Shown here one piece after another: positions 16,683 to 21,870 of a stretch of DNA of 21,870 nucleotides. Numbering within the stretch: the stretch's first letter is position 1; the number at the start of each line of letters is the position of its first letter. Source of the DNA: Bacteroidales bacterium UBA1077 (GTDB lineage Bacteria > Bacteroidota > Bacteroidia > Bacteroidales > UBA932); contig DCCQ01000036.1 in assembly GCA_002314195.1 (NCBI GenBank), forward strand, positions 1 to 21,870, given 5' to 3'. The position numbers and the translations under genes are program-made. Under the pieces are notes generated by a model. That model searched no databases. It had not been told where the DNA came from and saw only the letters and a program-made list of their open reading frames with translations.

Positions 16683-17819
16683 TTAATCATGTGAAACACC
16701 TTTATAACCCTTGACCAGAGCCAGCCTGAAACCGACAAAGAACATTCTGCTATTGATTTCACCTCCGAATCGGTGTGTTACACGGCAGAGCTCCTTATCG
16801 TTTATTACGGAGCCACCTCGCATTACGCGAAAGCCGTCGGGATTCTTCACCTTGCATAATGGGTTGACCTGATCTTCCGCACTGTAGTAGCCATACCAGT
16901 CTTCGCACCATTCAAGAACATTGCCGGTCATGTCGTACAGCCCCAGTTCGTTAGGAAGCTTGGTTCCGACCATGGCGACATTGGAAAGTGCGTTTGCATA
17001 GTACCAACCCACGTCGTCAATGGCATCACCGCCACTGTAATGCCCCCCTTTTGTTTTCAACCCTCCACGCGCGGCGAATTCCCACTGCGCCTCGGTAGGC
17101 AGACAGAAATTCATTCCGGTCTGCCTATTCAGGGAGTCAATGAAATCATGACAGGTGTTCCAAGATTTCTGGACAACAGGAAGGAATCTTTCATTTTGCT
17201 CCGTGAGACTTGGAGCACGGCCTTCCATGACCATATTCCAGACCTCATTTGTCACTTCACACTGTCCTATATAGTAACTGTCCAGCGTGACTTTATGGGC
17301 TGGCTTCTCGTAGGATTTGGCAAAGATGTCACCTTCCATGGCTCCCATTGTGAATGATCCGCCTTCCACAAAGACCATCTTAAAAATGACTCCGTCCAGA
17401 TTTATTGTACGAACATCCTTTGCCTTGGTCTCAAAAATGAGATCTTCTCCGTAAGACGTTCCGACCGCATTGATGGCATAGGCTCTTGCATGGTATTCAG
17501 TCCAGTCCTCAAGGTTCTCAAGCGTTAATGAACATTCTACCGGGCGACGTCCTGCGCTGACCTTTTGTCCGGACTCGAGAGTCGGTTCCGCATTCTTGCC
17601 AAAGACAATTCCCTGGTCTGTCAGTGCCGCACCCCCATTGGATGTCAGCGTCCATGAAAGTTTCGCTGATTTTTCAGAGACATCGGTGACTTCTGACGTA
17701 TGAATTTCAGGTGCTTTCACCGGAGGAGTGTCAGGGGCGTCAGGGGTGGCCTTCTCTTTAGAGCAGGAGACAAGCATGGATGCCGATACCAAAGCCATAA
17801 TTATCAGCCATTTCCTCAT
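16683..17819 (-). CDS. FGE-sulfatase domain lipoprotein A
   Basis: The 378-residue protein has a signal peptide with lipobox LVSC (C19), an FN3-like domain (about 38-132, ending in GTSYGEDLIFETKA) and a C-terminal formylglycine-generating-enzyme-like domain (about 145-370). That domain shows FVEGGSFTMG, YYIGQCEVTNEVW, LPTEAQWEFAARGG, ELGLYDMTGNVLEWCEDW, RVMRGGS and GFRLAL. At the site where true FGE has two copper-binding cysteines it reads GGSVINDKELC: the first position is N340 and only C345 remains, so oxidase activity is unlikely and a binding role more so. It lies 56 bp behind its paralogue and faces no terminator that I can see before rpsO. The upstream copy probably drives its transcription. 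Confidence 0.85.
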   Translation of the reverse strand: MRKWLIIMALVSASMLVSCSKEKATPDAPDTPPVKAPEIHTSEVTDVSEKSAKLSWTLTSNGGAALTDQGIVFGKNAEPTLESGQKVSAGRRPVECSLTLENLEDWTEYHARAYAINAVGTSYGEDLIFETKAKDVRTINLDGVIFKMVFVEGGSFTMGAMEGDIFAKSYEKPAHKVTLDSYYIGQCEVTNEVWNMVMEGRAPSLTEQNERFLPVVQKSWNTCHDFIDSLNRQTGMNFCLPTEAQWEFAARGGLKTKGGHYSGGDAIDDVGWYYANALSNVAMVGTKLPNELGLYDMTGNVLEWCEDWYGYYSAEDQVNPLCKVKNPDGFRVMRGGSVINDKELCRVTHRFGGEINSRMFFVGFRLALVKGYKGVSHD

Positions 17820-17875
17820 GATATTCAGTTTTGATTTTGCGAATACGCTTGATTCTTACCTGTAACAGTGAGGCT

Positions 17876-18982
17876 CTATTCCTCGTTATTCAGAACAAGT
17901 CGGAATCCGTAGTCGAAGCCCATGTTGTCGGAATATGTCGTTCCAACTCTCTTATATACCGTGCAGAAAATGCTATCGCACATCCACGAGCCTCCTCTGA
18001 CACATCTCTCTTGATACTGATTGGATGGCTCTGAAGGACCGACCGGGTCTGTCTGATCGGCAGAATCATATCCAGACATGTAAAAATAATCCGAGACCCA
18101 TTCCTGAGCGTTACCGCTCATGTCGTATATTCCTAACTCATTTGGTTTCAGCTGCCCGCAAGGCTGCATTCCCTCGCCTATGTTATCCATGCACCAGCCG
18201 ACTTCCGTGACATTGTCACTGCCGGAGTAAATGTGTCCTTCCGACTTGTTTCCTCCGCGAGCGGCGAATTCCCACTGAGCCTCTGTCGGCATAGAGAATG
18301 TTTTGCCTGTTTTTTCGTTCAAGGCAGCGATGAACTGAAGGCACATATTATAGCTTACCTGATGAACAGGAATCTTATTGCCTTGGTATATGCTGGGATT
18401 GGACCCCATGACTGCTATCCATTGCTCTTGGGTCACTTCATATTTTCCAATATAGTAACTCTTCGTAAGTGTCACATTATGAACCGGCTTTTCATAGGCG
18501 AACAAATCATCTGTCCCTGGATTTCCCATCTTGAAAGTCCCCGGTTTTACCAATACCATGTCAAGGGTGACACCGTCAATGTCGAAGGAGATTGTTTCTG
18601 CCAAAGTGGTCTTAAGGGTTTTCTCCTCTCCATAGGATGTGCCCACCTCATTGGTGGCATAAGCTCTATAGTAATATGTTGTTGAAGCCTTCAGATCGGT
18701 GGCGTTGGACTCGAATACACCTATTCCGTTTCCGTCAACGGTCAATGAAGACACTTCAATGGTTGGGTTTGGCTCTTCTCCGAAGACGATGCCTTTAGCG
18801 GTCACATCGGCCCCGCCATCTTCAGTCACCTCACCTCCAGCCTTGAATGAGGATTCTGTGAGATCAGTGTACTCTGAAGTTGTCACTACAGGAAGGGTTG
18901 CAGGCTCTTCCTCTTTGGAAGAACACGAGAAAGCCAGCATCATAAGGGATGCCGCTGACATGAGACAAAAAATTCTTTTCAT
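17876..18982 (-). CDS. FGE-sulfatase domain lipoprotein B
   Basis: The 368-residue protein is a paralogue of the gene at 16683-17819, with the same layout: lipobox AFSC (C20), FN3-like domain (about 33-130, ending in GTSYGEEKTLKTT) and FGE-like domain (about 135-365, with LVKPGTFKMG, YYIGKYEVTQEQWIAVMG, MPTEAQWEFAARGG, ELGIYDMSGNAQEWVSDYF and YGFRLVL). Unlike its neighbour it reads GGSWMCDSIFC, giving C335 and C340 with the four-residue spacing of the copper-binding pair of formylglycine-generating enzymes (human C336/C341). Most envelope FGE-like lipoproteins are not known to be enzymes, so function stays open. It is the first gene of the two-gene unit. Divergence between the pair is high, so the duplication is old. 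Confidence 0.85.
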   Translation of the reverse strand: MKRIFCLMSAASLMMLAFSCSSKEEEPATLPVVTTSEYTDLTESSFKAGGEVTEDGGADVTAKGIVFGEEPNPTIEVSSLTVDGNGIGVFESNATDLKASTTYYYRAYATNEVGTSYGEEKTLKTTLAETISFDIDGVTLDMVLVKPGTFKMGNPGTDDLFAYEKPVHNVTLTKSYYIGKYEVTQEQWIAVMGSNPSIYQGNKIPVHQVSYNMCLQFIAALNEKTGKTFSMPTEAQWEFAARGGNKSEGHIYSGSDNVTEVGWCMDNIGEGMQPCGQLKPNELGIYDMSGNAQEWVSDYFYMSGYDSADQTDPVGPSEPSNQYQERCVRGGSWMCDSIFCTVYKRVGTTYSDNMGFDYGFRLVLNNEE

Positions 18983-19006
18983 GTGTCTTGTTTGTTAAAT
19001 TCGCCG

Positions 19007-19035
19007 CAAGGTAAGGATTTTTCCTCGGAATGCAA
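19007..19035 (-). promoter_or_regulatory. Candidate promoter of the FGE-lipoprotein pair
   Basis: On the minus strand TACCTTG (19013-19007) resembles a -7 box, with TTG (19035-19033) 19 bp upstream. The -7 lacks one T of the consensus. It lies 24 bp before the start and adjoins the mosaic scar. Confidence 0.45.
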
Positions 19036-19049
19036 GTATTTTTCGCATA

Positions 19050-19108
19050 CAGGCACTTCGGGAGCACTTTTTTCGCTACCTTTCGCAACGCCTCGATTTC
19101 TTCGGGAG
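19050..19108 (-). pseudogene. Fragment of a DUF45 metallopeptidase gene
   Basis: Read on the minus strand, 59 nt align to 7832-7890 with 8 mismatches. The encoded EEIEALRKVAKKVLPK differs from the intact gene's EEIEALRKVAKEVLPK by one residue. Neither the N-terminal domain nor the zinc motif is present. Its upstream end joins the pnp-end fragment through shared ACTCC/CTCC bases. Confidence 0.85.
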
Positions 19109-19133
19109 GAGTTCTTTTAATGAATATGCCGCC
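19106..19133 (+). pseudogene. Third copy of the pnp stop region
   Basis: These 28 nt match the displaced pnp tail at 10560-10587 (27 of 28, opposite strand). They comprise codons EEFF, the TAA stop and 13 bases past it. The bases after the stop agree with the displaced copy (ATGCCGCC), not with the native locus, so it derives from the pnp 3' flank before the cassette insertion or from the displaced copy. Confidence 0.75.
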
Positions 19134-19180
19134 CCATGCCAACATTTGAGTCAAGGCTGACGGCCAGTCTGGTTATCTGC

Positions 19181-19288
19181 CAATGGTGGCGACACAGCCC
19201 AGGCTGCACCTTGGACATAAGACGCATAGTGCTGCTGACAGATTCTCTTCCATGACACGCTTGTCTTGACATTGTAGTCCATGCTGTA
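19181..19288 (+). pseudogene. Remnant of a second TlpA-like gene, middle deleted
   Basis: On the plus strand 19187-19228 reads WWRHSPGCTLDIRRI, matching DRYSPGGTLDIRRI of the TlpA-like protein near residues 50-65; 19199-19234 is 33/36 identical to 10083-10118. Directly after it, in another frame, 19243-19288 is 41/46 identical to 8305-8350 and reads FHDTLVLTL, stop, SML, stop, against FHDTLVSTLKSML at the end of the intact protein. About 580 codons are missing, and the join falls in TTCCTC-like bases common to both ends. It is not translatable. Confidence 0.8.
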
Positions 19289-19316
19289 GCATGAATAAAT
19301 GACTTCAACGCCAACA

Positions 19317-20201
19317 TTATTCAGTGTACTTAGCCGGGAGAACCGGCATCGCCCCATTCTGGGTGCAGACGAAAGCGGAGACCTCAACGGCCTTGCGATG
19401 GGCCTCAGCGACAGGAAGACCTTTCAGGATGCTTGAGACGAAAGCAGCCGTGAAGGAATCACCGGCTCCCACGGTGTCGGCCACCTCGACTTGAGGGGTC
19501 GCCAGAAATGACATATTCCCGGAAGTGAAGATGTAGCTTCCGTTCACTCCGCAGGTCAGGATAAGCATCTTCAAGTTGTAGCGTCCGAACAGAATCCAGC
19601 ATTTGCTTTGCAGATCCGTCCCCGGACAACCCAGCATACGACTGATGGTGATAAGTTCCTCATCGTTAATCTTCAAGACGTTGCAACGCCTCATAGATTG
19701 GTCAAGAATCTCCTTGTTGAAGAAACCCTGACGGAGATTCACATCGAAGACAATCAGGTTGTCTTCATCCTGAGGCATGGCATCGATGAAGCGGTTGATG
19801 GTGTCCCGTGACACGACATTCCTCTGAGCCAGCGAACCGAAGCAGACAGCACAAGTGTTGTGAGCAAGTTCCTCCAGTTCAGGAGTGAAAGGAATATTGT
19901 CCCACGCCACGTTCTCCTTGATGACATATTGCGGAACGCCAACCTGATCGATTTCCACTTGCACTGTTCCTGTGGGATATGGCACGACCGCCATGATGTT
20001 GCGAAGCCCTTTCTCCTTGAAGTTGTCCAATATCTGAGCGCCTAACGGGTCATCCCCCACAGCGCTGACCACGCAACTGTTCAAGCCAAACTGAGAGACG
20101 TGGTATGCGAAATTCGCTGGGGCTCCCCCGATCTTCTTGCCCTCGGGCAGGACATCCCACAAGGCCTCGCCTATTCCTACGATTGATTTATTCTCTTTCA
20201 T
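19317..20201 (-). CDS. PfkB family sugar kinase, probably fructokinase
   Basis: The 294-residue protein is a ribokinase-fold kinase that phosphorylates a sugar with ATP in the cytoplasm. It shows GEALWDVLPEGKKIGGAPANFAYH near the N-terminus (substrate site with GGAPAN), FDVNLRQGFF (about 152-161), KINDEE (about 176-181) and the anion-hole and catalytic motif VADTVGAGDSFTAAF (about 242-256) with the catalytic aspartate. The ALWDVLPEGKKIGGAPANF opening is typical of bacterial fructokinases, but the substrate is inferred. Its ATG overlaps the stop of a 43-codon ORF (ATGA). Its stop lies directly against the mosaic scar (19050-19316), so its original 3' flank has been replaced. Confidence 0.88.
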   Translation of the reverse strand: MKENKSIVGIGEALWDVLPEGKKIGGAPANFAYHVSQFGLNSCVVSAVGDDPLGAQILDNFKEKGLRNIMAVVPYPTGTVQVEIDQVGVPQYVIKENVAWDNIPFTPELEELAHNTCAVCFGSLAQRNVVSRDTINRFIDAMPQDEDNLIVFDVNLRQGFFNKEILDQSMRRCNVLKINDEELITISRMLGCPGTDLQSKCWILFGRYNLKMLILTCGVNGSYIFTSGNMSFLATPQVEVADTVGAGDSFTAAFVSSILKGLPVAEAHRKAVEVSAFVCTQNGAMPVLPAKYTE

Positions 20202-20329
20202 AATGTCGTGTGATTATGAGTTTGCCAATTAACATATTCCTGATTTTTAATAACGAACCACAAGCCGGCAACAATCCCCATCAGCGTACGGAAATGCTGC
20301 TGTTCAGCCAAAAGTTCGCAAATTTCCAT
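20198..20329 (-). CDS. Small 43-residue ORF coupled to the sugar kinase
   Basis: A clean ATG frame reads MEICELLAEQQHFRTLMG and continues with a short hydrophobic segment (about residues 15-27, IVAGLWFVI) to a polar end NHTTL. Its TGA overlaps the kinase ATG as ATGA, the arrangement of translationally coupled genes. A TATTTTTG box lies at 20331-20338, so the transcript could start inside this frame; the internal ATG at codon 17 would then give 27 residues. I do not recognise it. It may be a small membrane peptide, a leader or the tail of a lost gene. Confidence 0.4.
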   Translation of the reverse strand: MEICELLAEQQHFRTLMGIVAGLWFVIKNQEYVNWQTHNHTTL

Positions 20330-20369
20330 CAAAAATAAGAAAAATCGTATATTAATAATTCGGACAAAT

Positions 20370-20516
20370 GACTGGAGCCAGAATGCCGGCCGCTATGTGG
20401 GAGTGGTGATAGAGGATGATGGAATGACCTCCGAGGAGGAACTGCGCCAAGAAATAGAACGCCAAAAGGAGATATTCTTGGAACAACGGGAAGGGAAGAA
20501 ATTGAAGGGACTCTGA
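20370..20516 (+). pseudogene. C-terminal remnant of a type I DNA methyltransferase (HsdM)
   Basis: The frame reads DWSQNAGRYVGVVIEDDG and then a charged helix (MTSEEELRQEIERQ) ending at TGA 20514-20516. The D(W/Y)SLNPGRYVGV-type stretch followed by acidic residues and a helical end is characteristic of the extreme C-terminus of many HsdM modification subunits. No methyltransferase domain, hsdS or hsdR is present; the frame stays open a little upstream (to about 20320) without matching content. A match to an unrelated protein tail is possible. Confidence 0.5.
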
Positions 20517-20536
20517 TCAATTCTGACATCGAATCT

Positions 20537-20573
20537 CCATGCCGGGCAACCTTTTTCAGGTTGTCCGGCATGG
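20537..20573. terminator. 16-bp hairpin, probable terminator
   Basis: CCATGCCGGGCAACCT (20537-20552) pairs with AGGTTGTCCGGCATGG (20558-20573), with one G-T position, around a TTTTC loop. It lies between the HsdM-like remnant (+) and the PspC gene (-), 31 bp past the latter's stop. No T-run follows on either strand. Confidence 0.55.
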
Positions 20574-20603
20574 ATTACATTATCAATATTAAACTTATGG
20601 GGT

Positions 20604-21696
20604 TCAGTCGATTACCGCGAAGGTCATGAGGGAGGAAACGGAGAGGGCCACGAGAATCATCAGCCAGATGACGAAGAGGATGAGGCCGGGGTGCCATTTC
20701 GGGGACTTGAGGCCGAAGATGAGCATCACTCCCCCATAGAGCATTATGAACAGGGGGATGGCGACCACGAGGATGGCGGCGATCATCACGACCGGAACGG
20801 AGATGAAAGACAGAACTTCGGGTGCCTCAATGGCTATGTGTTCAATGAACTTGTTGTAGAAGAAACTGTTGCCAAGGATTTCACCGCCCCACCAGAATGA
20901 GCACAGGAACGCTATGCCGGCGACTCCGGCCAGAAGAAGGAACACTCCGAAGATGCCTGAGAATATCCTGCTGACATTCTTCCATGTCTGCGAATCACGG
21001 GTCCTTGGCTCCTCGCGGGGAGTGTTGCGGACTCGCTCGCTGATGTCTTCGACAGTGCCGCCTTCACCTCTGAGTTCATCCCGCTGGCGAACCGTCTTCA
21101 CCGCAGGCATGCAGATCCAGAGAACGATATAAACCAACGGAACGGAAACATGAATCCACGGCTCAAGAGGCCAGAATCTGAAATTCAATCCGCCCAACAA
21201 GGTCAGGACGACAAACAGAATTCTGAATATGGCCGGGTCCACATTCAGATAAGTGGCGAGGCCGCTGCACACTCCGGCCAGTTTGCCGTTGGCGGGGTCA
21301 CGGTAGAGTCTCCGACGTGGCCTGGTGTCTGTTCTGCCGGATGTTTTTGACGAACGGCGGGACGCTTCGGCTGGTTCAGCGTCCGAAGATGTACCGGTCG
21401 CCGAGCCTGTCAAAGCGCCGCTGGCATCAGCAGTCTCCTCCTCTATCGTCTCCGGACGGCCAAGCACAGAAATCACGTCATTAACCATCGCAAGCGTGAC
21501 GACTCCACCCTTTCCGGTTTTCTCCAGAAGCAGTTCGGCCATCCGTTCCTCTATTCCCTCCATCACCTCGGTAGCCGCTCTCTTTTCTGGAATAGTAAGC
21601 ATTGAGTTGGTCTAGATATTCCTTGGCGGCGAGACTGGCGTTGTCCTCCAAAGAGAACACATAGCCGCCGATGCTGACATATTCAACTTGTTTCAT
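20604..21696 (-). pseudogene. PspC-domain membrane protein, frameshifted near the N-terminus
   Basis: The N-terminus (MKQVEYVSIGGYVFSLEDNASLAA... through LDQLNAYYS) is in one frame from 21696. The rest (EVMEGIEERMAELLLEK, GKLAGVCSGLATYLNVDPAIFRILF and several membrane segments) is in another, ending at 20604. Removing one base from the T4 run at 21583-21586 (A4 on the coding strand) restores a 363-residue protein with the usual layout: N-terminal cytoplasmic region, disordered basic linker, PspC domain (about residues 128-200) and three or four further membrane helices. An internal ATG at 21602 could yield a 332-residue product. PspC proteins are linked to envelope-stress responses. The PadR gene ends 36 bp upstream, a common pairing in Bacteroidota. 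Sequencing error is the main alternative. Confidence 0.75.
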
Positions 21697-21732
21697 TGTC
21701 TTTCAATATATTAGGAAGCAGATGCTTCATAT

Positions 21733-21870
21733 TCATTGCTTTATGGTCTTGATGGTCTCCACTATCTCCTGCCACGCCTGATCCATCTCTCGAAGCTGCT
21801 GACGGCCTTTTTCGGTGATGCAGTAATATTTCCGTGGAGGTCCCTGCGTGGATTCTTCCCAGCGGTAGGA
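21733..21870 (-). CDS. PadR family transcriptional regulator, 3' part
   Basis: Only the last 45 codons lie in the window. They read SYRWEESTQGPPRKYYCITEKG followed by a helical end (LREMDQAWQEIVETIKTIK). The GPPRKYYxITxxGxxxL motif is the beta-wing of the PadR winged-helix domain, and the short C-terminal helix is typical of the small PadR-s2 subfamily. The stop is TGA at 21733-21735. It probably regulates itself and the adjacent PspC gene. Confidence 0.88.
   Translation of the reverse strand, partial: SYRWEESTQGPPRKYYCITEKGRQQLREMDQAWQEIVETIKTIKQ

Noticed and set aside
1..21870. tRNA, rRNA, integrase or transposase genes
   Set aside because: I looked in the intergenic regions and frames and found no cloverleaf, no rRNA signature and no recombinase motif.

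Overview
The window looks like a chromosomal segment from a member of the Bacteroidales (Bacteroidota). The reasons are promoters of the TAnnTTTG / -33 TTG type, weak Shine-Dalgarno signals, many SPII lipoproteins with FN3-like, BIG2, Fib_succ_major and FGE-sulfatase domains, a TlpA-type lipoprotein with a long N-terminal region, and a PadR-PspC pair. I assign no genus.

Layout. 1-810: a gene-poor left flank with one unrecognised, AT-rich ORF (179-589) and copy 1 of a palindromic repeat. 811-3665: folP (-) diverges from tmk (+), which overlaps a DoxX/MauE-like membrane protein gene by ATGA. 3863-5563: a divIC/ftsB-like gene and purB form a minus-strand pair. 5716-8163: a plus-strand run of a sugar nucleotidyltransferase, a CPBP intramembrane protease and a YgjP/DUF45 metallopeptidase, each overlapping the next. 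8304-10277: a TlpA-like thioredoxin lipoprotein (-). 10405-13595: repeat copy 2, a strong terminator, a displaced second copy of the pnp 3' end, and two lipoprotein genes. 13600-16544: rpsO and pnp (-). 16683-18982: two tandem FGE-sulfatase lipoproteins (-). 19034-19316: a scar made of pieces of genes found elsewhere in the window. 19317-20329: a PfkB sugar kinase coupled to a 43-codon ORF. 20370-20516: a likely HsdM C-terminal remnant. 20604-21870: a frameshifted PspC gene and the end of a PadR regulator.

Housekeeping functions (folate, dTMP activation, purine synthesis, division, RNA decay, ribosome) are interrupted around rpsO-pnp by accessory surface-lipoprotein genes. The strongest unusual signal is that the last ~36 codons of pnp plus a few bases past its stop occur twice in direct orientation (13591-13708 and 10564-10681, 3 mismatches in 118 bp) around two lipoprotein genes. 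The displaced copy is still followed by a classic terminator. This is what insertion of a cassette that regenerates the pnp 3' end would leave.

A third, short pnp-end piece lies in the 19.0-19.3 kb scar. It is joined to a fragment of the DUF45 gene and to a TlpA-like pseudogene with nearly its whole middle deleted. The rpsO-pnp neighbourhood therefore looks like a recombination-prone site for lipoprotein cassettes. All similarities were aligned by eye; no database search was run.
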